From Pyrus communis (taxonomy: Eukaryota; Streptophyta; Magnoliopsida; Rosales; Rosaceae), in assembly GCF_963583255.1 (NCBI RefSeq), contig NC_084818.1, positions 12,898,222 through 12,962,221 on the forward strand: a stretch of DNA of 64,000 nt. The letters are read 5' to 3'. The notes beneath the pieces were generated by a model. The model was not told the origin of the DNA, searched no databases, and saw only the letters and a program-made list of their open reading frames with translations. Both the position numbers and the translations under genes were made by a program. Within the stretch, counting starts at the first letter, position 1; every line of letters starts with the position of its first letter. Below are positions 54,361 through 64,000 of this stretch, piece by piece.

Positions 54361-55568
54361 TTTTTTTTTTTTTAGAGAAACACGATATTAGATATTCAAT
54401 TCAAACAACATAGAACAAGTACAAACTGACAACAAACTGAGAATAGTGTACATACTGGGCCTCAATAAAACCTTGTCGAAGCTTTCAATCCAGTCGAAGG
54501 AAAGAGCGTATATCCATTGCTGTGCTATGAGCGTCAACCGTGCGGCAAAGTAAGCGACCATGGCTTCCAGAGTCCTTTCCACACGCTGCAAAACCAACCT
54601 GAACCACCAGCTGAAAGCCTTCAAACAGGTGCACTCCACATAGAATCAAAATGACAGAACAATGGCAAAATACGAAGTAAAATCTAACAAAAAAAGGCCA
54701 CCACATGACTGGTCGCCTAAAAACTGGTAAAGTAGTGGCTCATGAAAGGGAGAGATAGCTAGTGGGGCAAATAGCATCTCTACAAAGCCTAATACATTAT
54801 TCAAATCCGGTACAACTGGAAAACATGCCCCCATAATATTTTAATTATCTTGCTCCAACCCCCGACCCCCGCCTATCGACCCAACCATCACTGACTCCTC
54901 CGTTGCAATCACCACCGCCCGCGGTGGACAAACACCAAGCACACCATTGAACCCTCGATAGGAATAATAGGTTGCCACCCTTAGCTCCTCTGCAATAAGC
55001 GTCAACCGTGTGGCTAATACTACGAGCACCGGAACCAGATAACCACGGTGCCATACACCGTAAGCAACTTCCGGTCGCTGCTCTCCTAGAGAAACCTAGA
55101 AACTGGGGAACCCTAAAGAGCAATTAGGACCCTTTTAGCATCAAAAAATAAAGAATTGAAAGAGGAGAAAGGCTCGGTGCAACACTCATTGTTGCAGCCA
55201 TGGTGGATGTCTCCACCTCCAACAACATTCCTTTGCAGGGTCTGCGCGAATGCGCTAGGGAAGGGAAGTGAGCAGGGGAGATGGATTTAGCACCATTTTC
55301 CTTGGCGCACATAGATCGGAGCCTAGGATGGGGTGCGGGTGGAATATGATGGGGTGAGGTAGAGAGGAAAGGTGGGGGATAAGCACAGGGAAGGATGGAG
55401 TCCAAGCTCACAAAATCAAACAGAAAATTGAAAAGGAAAAAACTGAAATTAGAGCAAGAGGGAAGAAGAGAGGAAGAGAGAGGGGAAGAGAGGCTGCCAC
55501 AGGCCCCTAGCCATAGCCAAAGGCCGGAGGCTATGAAGTGACGGCTGGGGTTTTTTCTTTGCAGAGAG
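54361..55568 (-). mobile_element. LINE-like retroposon, 1.2 kb, with poly(A) tail
   Basis: On the minus strand it starts near 55568 with a CT-rich leader (55440-55560) and ends with GAATATCTAATATCGTGTTT, then CTCT and an A run (54361-54373 as T on plus). Imperfect 13-bp duplications flank it: GTACTACTTATGT (54348-54360) and ATACTACATATGT (55569-55581). This is the signature of target-primed insertion. I see no endonuclease or reverse transcriptase motifs. Minus-strand frames (55411-55124, 55123-54845, 54706-54388) are unconnected and unrecognised, so this is probably an internally deleted LINE or a LINE-mobilised copy. Confidence 0.55.
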
Positions 55569-55581
55569 ATACTACATATGT

Positions 55582-56051
55582 TTAATTTTAAATAAAAAAT
55601 TCAAAATAATTTATGACGATGTACAATGAACAAATAAGAAATAAGGATCCTTAAGATTCCCATAATTTGTATCTCAAATCCAAATCCCTAGTGGACACTC
55701 ATCATTCTTTCAAATGTCAGAAAATCATTTATCATTGATTTTTGACATTTGACAGAATGTCAAAATGATTGACGAAGATTTTTAACATAATGACTAAAAT
55801 AATTGACGATGAACAATTTAATAAATCAATTCTATCGATTTTAAATTTTATAGGCCAAAATACGAAATTATGACAATCTTAGTAACCATTTTAGCTATAA
55901 AAAAAAAATTTTAAAAATGGCAGTGGAATTTAACTTGATTTTCTGTGCGGCTGTCATGCAGTCCTTCCTGGTGATTTTTGGGGGTCAAGTATACAGGTAA
56001 AAGAATGTCACCATTTCAACTAGAAAAACCTAAGTTATTAATATAAAGTAA
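55582..56051. other. AT-rich spacer
   Basis: No gene. 55700-55780 has an imperfect inverted repeat around TTTGACATTTGACAGAATGTC. Nothing else supported. Confidence 0.4.
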
Positions 56052-56174
56052 GAGAAGTGTTATTGGCACTCCAAAAATCTCATTCTACACTCCTCACAAG
56101 TGTATTTTTCTTTCCAAATATAGAAAGTTTGGAGTGTAGAATGAGATATTTTTGGAGTGCCAATAACAATTCCC
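56052..56174. mobile_element. hAT-type MITE, 123 bp (same family as 2310-2430)
   Basis: A perfect 8-bp duplication TAAAGTAA flanks it (56044-56051, 56175-56182). Ends are GAGAAGTGTTATTGGCACTCC and GGAGTGCCAATAACAATTCCC; the inverted repeat runs through AAAAATCTCATTCTACACTCC. Confidence 0.92.
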
Positions 56175-56318
56175 TAAAGTAAACTTGTTATAAGTTCAAT
56201 TTGTGAGTCATTATTAGGTTTAGTCCACTTTGTTGAGTTAGGTCCATTCATTGATTATTCAACATTCACATCAGATTATTTTTTATTAAATTGTGATCAA
56301 TGTTATCCTTTATTTATA

Positions 56319-56955
56319 CTAGCAACCGACACACATGCTATACATGTGCAACTCAACTTTCTTTTCATTGTGATATGAGTTATTATCCATGTGCAATGTA
56401 AACGCATTTTGAAAATTCTTTTCGTTGTGGTATGAGTTACATAACTTATGGAAAACGAATTACTAACATTAGTGAAATAAAACCAAACTCATGAGTTAAG
56501 TAATACTTTGCATGGGGGAAATGCAGAAGATGTGGGAGAAGTTGTTGGGTGATGGGTCTGGCAGAGAGCGATTAGGGTTTTGGAGGAGAGGAAGAGCCTA
56601 CATAATTTGCAGGTGGGTTAGAGGCAGGTGGGATGGGAGAAGGGGATGAAGGAGGTGGGGTGGTTAGAGCGGTTAAAGAGGATTTGGCGAGAAAGATGCA
56701 GAGAGAAGCCAAAGAGAGCTGATGAGAGAGAAGGTTGTGTGCCAAATTTGTAATTTAATTTAGGATTTTTAAATGTTTGTTATTATTACCTAGTTGTGAG
56801 GTTCACATAAAAAACAATAAAAATTGGTGATCCTACGTAACACTACTAAATTGCCCATATTTTTATTTATGGTCAGTTTTAATTAAAGGATTAGAGTGAT
56901 AATTTTATAGAGATTTGGTCAATAACCAGAGTTCTATTAATATATGTAGTTTAGA
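56319..56955 (-). mobile_element. Non-autonomous Helitron candidate
   Basis: On the minus strand it would begin TCTAAACTACATATATTAAT after an A and end with a hairpin (GCACATG-TATAG-CATGTGT), then CGGTTG and CTAG before a T. These fit the Helitron rules (5' TC, 3' hairpin plus CTRR, insertion between A and T, no target duplication). The centre (56510-56740) is a purine-rich G-A segment that differs from the AT-rich ends and might be captured DNA. No Rep/helicase sequence. Confidence 0.5.
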
Positions 56956-57121
56956 TAAATTTTTTTTTTTTTACTCAATTTTAGAATTAAATTAAAATAT
57001 TGTATCTCATTCGTTCTAAAGAGCAATTCATGCTTTTTCTCAAAATCCCTCCCGAGTAGGAGATATTTTTCAATGTGCCTAGAATACGAAGTGTTACATC
57101 ACATGCTACTATACAAGTAGT

Positions 57122-57625
57122 TGTTGGAGTAAGAGTATGAAACGTAATTGAAGAATAACTATAATATTGAATGAATTATTGACTGGAAAAGTCTTGATAA
57201 TATGCTCAATTGAATCCTATTCTTTGTAGGATTATAAATGCTTTCAGTGTTCCATTGTGAAAAGGATTTAGATTCTGCATTGATTGATTTTGTACACTTA
57301 TAATGATAAGGTTTTGTTTTAGAGTTCAACGCCAAGTCTAATAGGAGAATGAGTTGGATTAATGCTGTATATAACCTCAATCACTGCTCTTGCAAAGATT
57401 GCTGCTCATCTTGTGTTGAATACCTATTATTCAAAGAGCTTTCTAGTTTTGCTAAAGAGGAGAAGATTGCTTGGTTGTGAAGCTGCTATAGCTTCTTCCG
57501 GTTCGAGTTCTGCAAGTATGTTCTTGACAATTTTTGTTCAAGTTTATAGCTTTGTTATTTAGTTTGATTCTTGGAGTGCTGGTGATTCAGTTGGCATATC
57601 AATGATCTGTGATATAGTTCTTACA
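57122..57625 (+). repeat. 5' LTR of copia element 2
   Basis: Begins TGTTGGAGTAAGAG and ends AGTTCTTACA. A TATA box TATATAA is at 57368-57374. The expected Gag start (57488-57490) reads ATA where the 3' LTR reads ATG. A GTATG splice donor follows at 57516. Confidence 0.92.
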
Positions 57626-58925
57626 TGTGGTATCAAAGCACTGGTTGATGAATTGTCATTAAGTTCGAGACTTTGAACAAGAATTTGGACAAGATGCTAT
57701 GAACTTAAATTTTTCAAACCCAAAAACGCATAATCTAGTTTAGAAAAATGACACCGTTAAAAAAAAAGGAAAAAAAAGAAAAAGATCGTTATGTTTGCTG
57801 GGTCTGCGTCTTTTCCTTTTCTTGTTTCTGGGATTATGATGATTCAAGAAATCTTGTGCTTTTGGTTCCTCTCATTGAAAACCGTCCTTACTTACGACTT
57901 GGGTTTACTCCAAACTCATGCTAATTGCATTCTTCGATTGTTTTAAAGGAATGTTTGTAAGTTTAAACTTAAATTTAGGTTAAAAATCTAAGTTGAAGAA
58001 CACCATGTATCTGCATAATAATACTTGCATCTTGCCAATTCGAACCAAAATTATCAAACTGAATAAACTAAATTAACTATTTTAATGTTTTCGCTGCTGT
58101 ATTATATTGAGTTTATTGAATTTTGATTCTCGACACATGCGGTGTGATATATGAAAATTATTCTTCTGAATATGATTCCTGAATATGCAATCTTCTATGA
58201 ATTGTTTACTCTGTATATGGTTATCTTTGTCAAAGTCTAAGACCATATGTATGAAAAAATTGACTCACCATGAGGATTACATGGAGAAATAGATAGAAAT
58301 CATGAATCCCCAAAGATTCAAAGTGATGATTTCATTGTTATCTTCTGCAGTTTCACTAAAAACAATGAATTCGGCTACTGTGCCTATCCTCACTGGTGAG
58401 AGCAACTACAAAAAGTGGAGAAGGAAAATAGAATTGCTTTTGACACTGAATGAGTATGATATAGCACTTGATACACCACAACCTGCACCTCTCCCTAAAA
58501 AGAATTCAAAGGCTGAAAAGGTTGAGTTCGAAATATGTACCAAAGCTAACAAAGTGGCATTATCTATTTTGGAAAGTGGGATGACTGATACTGTTCATGG
58601 AGGTGTCAAAAGGTGTGATCTAGCAAAGGACTATTTTAAAGCCATTAAAAGCAAATTCAAGGAATCACAATCTACAAGTTTGAAGGGGGTGGTTCAGTTA
58701 GAGATTACATTATGAAGATGACTGATGTGGCTAAAAAGCTTAATTCATTAGACATGAATATTTGTGAAAAACAACTGGTGTTCATGATTCTGCAGCAAGA
58801 GGAAAATCGATAGAAGCAAGACAAAAGAAAGGAAGCTGAAATTGTCAATTTTGTGCAAACTTCTAAGAAGAAGGATTTCAATGTGAATTTTGGTAAATCT
58901 TTCCAATTCAAACACCCTGATAAAT
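57488..58925 (+). pseudogene. gag of copia element 2, start codon lost and frame broken
   Basis: LTR exon 57488-57515 (start codon mutated to ATA), intron 57516-58350, acceptor TTCTGCAG, then VSLKTMNSATVPILTGESNY and KKWRRKIELLLT, matching copia element 1. The open frame nominally starting at 58302 includes intron sequence, so its ATG is probably not the real start. The frame shifts near 58690, where another phase continues as DYIMKMTDVAKKLNS and KQLVFMILQ. About 58795 and 58925 mark deletion joins: the zinc knuckle, protease and pre-integrase region present in element 1 are missing. Confidence 0.75.
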
Positions 58926-58959
58926 CTTTTGTCTGCTAAGAATCCCCATTCCTCTAAGT

Positions 58960-60030
58960 CTAACAATGTTAGGAAAATGGATGTTAACAGAAGTAAAAAT
59001 TTTCTTGAGATTATACACACAGATGTTTATGGACCTTTTCCTATCAAAACCATTTATGGAAATTCATATGTTGTGAGTTTAATAGATGACTTCTCCATTC
59101 ATAGTTACATATTTCTAATAAAAGAAAAGTCAGTAGTTCTTGAGTGTTTTAAAGTTTTCAAAGGTGAAGTAGAAAAACAATTAAACCTTGTGATTAAGAT
59201 TGTTAGATCAGATAGGGGAGCGGAATATTTTGGCAGACACACAGAGGTAGGACAACAAAAGGGTCCTTTGCACAGTTTCTTAAGCAGTAATTTATTGTGG
59301 CCCAGTATACAACTTCAGGCACACCCCAACAGGATGGAGTGGCTGAGAGCAGAAACCAAACTTTGATGGGAATGGTCAGAAGTCTCATTTCAAGGTCAAA
59401 GTTACCTGGTTTTCTGTGGGGAGAAGCATTGAGGACATCTAACTATATGTTGAACTGAGTGCCTACAAAGTTAGTGCCAAAAACACCTTTTGAGTTATAG
59501 ACTGGAAGAATACCAAATTTTCATCATTTCCATATGTGGGGTTGCAAAGCAGAAGCTAGGTTTTACAATCCAAATGAAAGGAAGCTCGATTCTGGAACCA
59601 GTTCATGCTACTTTGTGGGATATTCAAAGAAATCTAAGGGTTTTAAGTTTTATTGTCCTCAAGCACATACAAGAATTCAAGAGACTCATAATGCAGTTTC
59701 TTAGAAGATCAAGATGTATCAGACTTGGTTCATGGCACTTTTGAGTTTGAAGAATCAGAACAACTCGATGCCTCAATTCCAATGGACTACAATCATATCT
59801 CAGTGCTACCAAGAACTCATACAGAGGTAGATGATTTTGATGAAGAGATGACACATGAAATAGGTGCTGAAATGCAAAATAAACATAAGAATGCTTCATG
59901 TGCACAAGATATATCCCTAATCACTCAAAGTTCTCATATAGAGAGAGTTACATGTCAAGTCAATGATCAATTAAATTTGAGGAAGTCAAGTAGAGTCAAG
60001 AAACCAGCCATTTCAGCTAATTAGGTCTAT
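58960..60030 (+). pseudogene. Integrase of copia element 2, decayed
   Basis: EIIHTDVYGPF (first Asp, ~59020), VVSLIDDFSIHSYIFLI and IVRSDRGAEYFG (second Asp, ~59212) are followed, after a frameshift near 59260, by GVAESRNQTLMGMVRS with the catalytic Glu (~59343). The C-terminal part continues with stops to YSKKSKGFKFYCPQ (~59620), NAVFLED and a linker ending LRKSSRVKKPAISAN (~60023). It cannot integrate DNA. Frames break at least four times. Confidence 0.82.
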
Positions 60031-60089
60031 CTCCAAGAGGCAGAATAAAACATAGGTGACATAGATGATCCAGTTACCTACTGACAAGC

Positions 60090-61730
60090 AATTCAATGTC
60101 CTCAAGTTGCATTATGGAACAAGAGTTGGATTCCATGTCCAAGAATAAGTTATGGACACTTGTGAACTCTATTTCAAATGTTAAACCAATCGGTTGCAAA
60201 TGGGTTTACAAACTAAAAGGGATGTAGCAGGGAGAATAGAGAGATACAAGGCTTAGTTAGTAGCCAAAGGCTTCACTCAAAAAGAGGGGATTCATTGCAA
60301 GGACACGTTTTCACCTGTTTCTTCCAAAGATTCTATGAAGATCATCATGGCTTTGACATCTCATTTTGATCTGGAGCTACACCAGATGGATGTTAAAACT
60401 GTCTTTTTGAATGGTGATCTAGAGGATGACATATACATGGTGCAACCTCCCGAATTTGTTAAAAGGGGGAAAAAGAATATGGTCTACAAACGGAATAAAT
60501 CGATTTATGGTTCTTAACAAAACCAGATGGATGATTGCATCTATTTAAAACACAAAGGATCGAAGTTTATTTTTCTAGTTTTGTATGTTGATGATATTCT
60601 GCTTGCAAGTTGTGACATACAATTGCTTAAAGAGACCAAGACTGTTTTGAGTACTAATTGTGAAATGAAGGATTTAGGGGAAGCACATTATGTTCTGGGG
60701 ATTGAAATAACAAGAGATAGAAAGAAAAAGCTTATGGGGTTGTATCAAAAGGGCTACATTGAAAGGGTATTGAATAGATTCAATATGGAGAAATGTAATA
60801 AGGCGGATGTTCCAGTTAATAAAGGTGACAAGTTTTCTAGAGATCAGTGTCCAATGAATGAGAATGAAGTCAAGTTAATGAAGATGAAGCCTTATGCTTC
60901 ATTAGTTGGAAGCATTATGTATGCCAACATTTGCACATGGCCTAACTTAGCATTCATTGTTGGAATGTTAGGTAGGTTTCAATCAAATCCAGGAGAATCT
61001 CATTGGGTGGCTGCAAAGAAAGTGTTGAGGTATATGCAGAGAACTTATCAGTTAGTTAATGGAAGAGATGATACTTTGGAGTTGATTGGGTTTACAGATT
61101 CAGATCTTGTTAGGGATGTAGATGAGAGGAAATCAATTGGGGTTTGGGGGTTACATCTTTATGCTAAATGGTGGTGCTATCTCCTAGAAAAGTGCTAAAC
61201 AAGCAATAGTGTCTACTTCTACAATGGAGGCTGAATTCGTTGTGTGTTTTGAAGGAATGAAACAGGCAGTATAGTTGAGAAATTTTGTTGCTGAGATGAG
61301 AATTGTTGACTCAGTTAAAAGGCCTTTAAAGATGTTTTGTGACAATAATGCTGATGTGTTTTTCTCCAAGAACAATCAGAGAAGGGGTGTGATATCCACA
61401 CACCCCATTTTACTTCTCACACACCCTTCTAATTTTCGGTCGTTGAATCGGATGAATTAAGAAGATCAACGAACAAAAATTAACAAGGGGTGTGTGAGAA
61501 GTAATTTAGGGTGTGTGGATAGCACATCCCTAAGAGAACTTCAGCTTCAAGACTAATGGATCTGAAGTTTCTTAAAGTCAGAGAAATGGTGAAGAAAAGA
61601 GAGATCGAAATTCTATATTTGTCTACTGAAAAGATGATTGTTGATCCTCTTACTAAAGCCTTGCCAAATAATGTGTTTAAGGCACATGTTGCTAGAATGG
61701 GAGTGTTAGAATCTTTTGATAAATGGGAGT
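60090..61730 (+). pseudogene. Reverse transcriptase and RNase H of copia element 2, decayed
   Basis: NKLWTLVNSI, GCKWVYKLK, LVAKGFTQKEGI, HQMDVKTVFLNGDLEDDIYM (~60380) and the catalytic YVDDILLAS (~60585) are recognisable. An in-frame loss of roughly 30 codons removes the segment between NKSIYGS and DDCIYLK. RNase H follows (GFTDSDLVRDVDERKSIG, ~61090; STSTMEAEF, ~61215), then the MITE, then MKF/LKFLKVREMVKKREI and DPLTKALP (~61650). A stop at 60515 and frameshifts near 61190 and 61270 break it. Confidence 0.85.
61384..61530. mobile_element. hAT-type MITE in RNase H of copia element 2, 147 bp
   Basis: Nearly the whole element is one hairpin. Left GGGGTGTGATATCCACACAC and reversed right GGGATGTGCTATCCACACAC; the arms continue through TTACTTCTCACACACCC and AATTTT(C/T)G(G/T)TCGTTGA. 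The 8-bp duplications are TCAGAGAA (61376-61383) and TAAGAGAA (61531-61538), one mismatch. Removing it restores the copia reading across the junction. Confidence 0.9.
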
Positions 61731-62315
61731 AAGCAGTGATCAGGTTTGGGATTATTTTAAGGCTGCAGTGTTTATATGTTGCTACAATTGAAGATTTCTC
61801 AAGTTCAGTTAGTTGTGACAAGCTGGTATCTTTATTTAGCTAGTTTTCCAACTTGACTTTTATTTTGGTTTTCCTCAATATTCAATTTATCCGTTTTAGT
61901 GATTGGTTGTTTCAGAAAGCTAGTATTGAAATAAGAATAGTTTGAGTTTGCTAGTAAATCAGTTTGTGATTTTATTGAGGTATACTTTGGAACTATTTAG
62001 AGTACAGTTTTGTTTTTGAATGGTTGTTGTTTTGGTTGTTTCCTGATATTTTAACTGTGATTGGGTTAAAATTGACATAAATTAGCGGGAGTAATGAGTA
62101 TTGGCATTACCGTGATTGTTGATTCATATAGTTACAAAATGCAAATTTGGATATGTTGTGATTCTTGGATGAAATCTGAGATTGTGCAGATAAAGTTCCA
62201 GAGTTCCATATTTTGAATTGCCTAGGTGAGTTTGAATACGAAATTGAGAGCCTTATTCTTAGACTTAGTGATCACTTCCATGATTCAATTAGTTAATCAT
62301 TGCGTTTTCATACTC

Positions 62316-62326
62316 AAGTGGGAGAA
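62316..62326 (+). promoter_or_regulatory. Polypurine tract of copia element 2
   Basis: AAGTGGGAGAA directly precedes the 3' LTR; the GTGGGAG core is typical of plant copia elements. Confidence 0.8.
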
Positions 62327-62823
62327 TGTTGGAGTATGATTATGAAACGTAATTGAAGAATAACTATAATATTGATTGAATTATTGACTGAAAAAATCTT
62401 GATAATATGCTCGATTGAATCCTATGATTATAAGTACTTTCAATGTTCCATCGTGAAAAGGATTTAGATTCTGCGCTGATTGATTTTGTACACTTATAAT
62501 ATGATAAGGTTATGTTTTAGAGTTCAACGCTAATTCTAATAGGAGAATGAGTTGGATTAATGTTGTATATAACCTTAATCACTACTCTTGCCAGGATTGC
62601 TGCTCATCTTGTGTTGAATACCTATTATTCAAAGAGCTTTCTAGTTTTGCTAAAGAGGAGAAGATTGCTTGGTTGTGAAGCTGCTATGACTTCTTCCAAT
62701 TCGAGTTCTGCAGGTATGTTCTTGACAATTTTTGTTCAAGTTTATAGCTTTGTTATTTAGTTTGATTCTTGGAGTGTTGGTGATTTAGTTGGCATATCAA
62801 TGATATGTGATATAGTTCTTACA
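62327..62823 (+). repeat. 3' LTR of copia element 2
   Basis: Begins TGTTGGAGTATGATT and ends AGTTCTTACA. It lacks an 11-bp piece (TTCTTTGTAGG region) present in the 5' LTR. It keeps ATGACTTCTTCC followed by GCAG|GTATG, the intact form of the LTR-encoded Gag start and splice donor. Confidence 0.92.
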
Positions 62824-62828
62824 GTAGT

Positions 62829-63228
62829 GAGATACTTGTGTTAAAAAATTAACAACTTAAAAAATAAAATTTCTCACTATTTATATGACGACACGTGATG
62901 TATTATCCATATTCCGGGCACAACAAAAAATTTCTCGGGAAGAAGGCCATGGGTAGTCCATACACAGCTCCTCTACTGGTACAGGAGAGATTTTTTTTTT
63001 GCAGGAGCCGGAGTAGGGTGTTTGTAAGAGGAATATGTAGTAGGTATGGGGTGGTTTTTGTATCTCTGGTTGTAGGCATTCTAGAAAAAATACTGAAAAT
63101 TTTGAAACCGACCGAACCCGTACCGAAACCAAACAAATCCCGAATTGACAATACCAAAACTTCGGTACCCGAAACCAAACCAATACCGAAAATTTCAATA
63201 CAAAATACGATATACGATATACGAAATA

Positions 63229-63264
<36 letters not shown>

Positions 63265-64000
63265 AATTATTATAGCCCGCTAGGCTTGGTTGAGATTTAA
63301 TCAACCTTTCAATAAAATTAAACCCTTTTCTCTCTCTCGACCTCAACTGTCTGTCTCTTTTGACTCCTCTGCCCAAAGCCAAAAGACTCAAGCTCTCCTC
63401 CTCCCCTAACTTCGTCGCCCAATACGCAGTCCACCCACACCACATCCACACCTATCTCTGATTCTCTTTCTCGAAACTCCTCTCAATCTTCATGAACTTG
63501 AGCTTTCAAGTTTTAACTAATTTTAAATTCATTTAGAATTTCGGTTTGTAACTTAATTTTTTACTTTTGTGTTTGTAACTTAACTTATTTCATTTTGGTT
63601 GCATGTTTAATTTAAGTAGTAGTTGTTAGTATAAAGATGGTAATTAGTAATGATGCATTGATACTAATGAACATGATTTGCTTGTAGTTTGTTACTATAA
63701 AATTATAAATTGTGCAAAGAAATGTGGTGATAAATAAAATTGGTATGAATTGGACTGACAAAATTGGCATGAATTGGTATGAATCGGGCGAACCAAATTG
63801 GTATGAATCAAATTAGGCTAACCAAACTAAGATAAGTTACACATTCAAAAGGCCCCAAAATTGGGCAAACCAAATTTCAACCCAAATCTAGATCAAATTA
63901 GAAAGCCCAAAAATTGGACCTAAAGGCCCATTCCTGATCCCAAACCGAAAAATCGAAATAATTTTTGTATCACTAAATTTCAAGAAACTAAAATTTTGGT
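62829..64000. other. AT-rich DNA with a microsatellite, no gene recognised
   Basis: An ATACGATATACGA cluster grades into (AT)n at 63205-63258, preceded by repeated ACCGAAACC-like strings (63100-63190). 63300-63480 is CT-rich and could be a leader remnant, but no frame is supported. 63740-63830 repeats TTGG(C/T)ATGAAT(T/C). Confidence 0.4.

Larger units (their letters stand above)
57122..62823 (+). mobile_element. Ty1/copia element 2, full-length but decayed
   Basis: LTRs 57122-57625 (504 bp) and 62327-62823 (497 bp) differ by about 28 substitutions and two indels (~5.7%). The 5-bp duplication GTAGT is perfect (57117-57121, 62824-62828). Order: primer site TGGTATCAAAGC (57628-57639), gag, integrase, reverse transcriptase, RNase H, purine tract. 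This INT-RT order defines copia. Multiple frameshifts and deletions make it non-autonomous. A 147-bp MITE sits in the RNase H region. Confidence 0.95.

Noticed and set aside
57362..57562. 66-codon ORF in the 5' LTR of copia element 2 (and copy at 62560)
   Set aside because: It is present in both LTRs and overlaps the TATA box and leader; only the short start exon in another phase has support.

Overview
The window is plant nuclear DNA from a eudicot, most likely Rosaceae. The eudicot call rests on spliced genes with GT-AG introns, Ty3/gypsy Tekay-type and Ty1/copia elements, a Cassandra TRIM with 5S-like LTRs, and many MITEs. The Rosaceae call rests on a tRNA-derived SINE type I associate with apple and pear and is inference. 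There are no bacterial features. Most of the 64 kb is transposable elements, many nested; functional genes are sparse.

Layout. 1-3.8 kb: anonymous AT-rich DNA with two MITEs, a SINE, and the first copy of a duplicated segment that recurs near 36.2-37.7, 38.2-38.6, 43.9-45.8 and 53.3 kb. 3.96-8.97 kb: a minus-strand LTR element without reverse transcriptase (LARD-like), with perfect target-site duplications (TSDs), inserted in a MULE-type MITE. 10.3-13.1 kb: a plus-oriented solo LTR of the same family containing a 1.1-kb hAT derivative that keeps a transposase tail. 14.07-15.26 kb: three tandem copies of a ~408-bp unit. 16.76-26.20 kb: a nearly complete, very young Tekay/Del-like chromovirus (two 2,245-bp LTRs, about 7 differences) whose gag-pol frame carries one in-frame TAG. 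26.7-30.65 kb: an older minus-strand gypsy LTR. 30.7-35.8 kb: a 3'-truncated copia element containing a 1.3-kb solo LTR (itself holding a MULE-type MITE) and a Cassandra TRIM.

36-45.8 kb: duplicated segments, an unidentified terminal exon, a small conserved-looking ORF next to a MITE, and a broken O-methyltransferase (OMT) copy. 45.8-49.6 kb: a CACTA transposon (TSD GTT) carrying four exons of a CYP18-2/PPIL1-like cyclophilin plus other exon-like blocks, i.e. a Pack-CACTA. 50.26-52.77 kb: the only gene that looks intact, a three-exon minus-strand O-methyltransferase with a TATA box. 53.5-57 kb: MITEs, a LINE-like retroposon and a Helitron candidate. 57.12-62.82 kb: a complete but decayed copia element (TSD GTAGT) of the same family as the 30.7-kb one.

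The most interesting signals are regulatory or structural. Both copia elements seem to start Gag from a 28-nt exon inside the LTR, spliced over the primer-binding site. The young gypsy LTR has four GAATATTC palindromes (heat-shock-element-like) spaced by about two or four helical turns, and three hairpins with compensatory stem changes. The CACTA element has captured host exons. All comparisons were made by eye; no database search was run.
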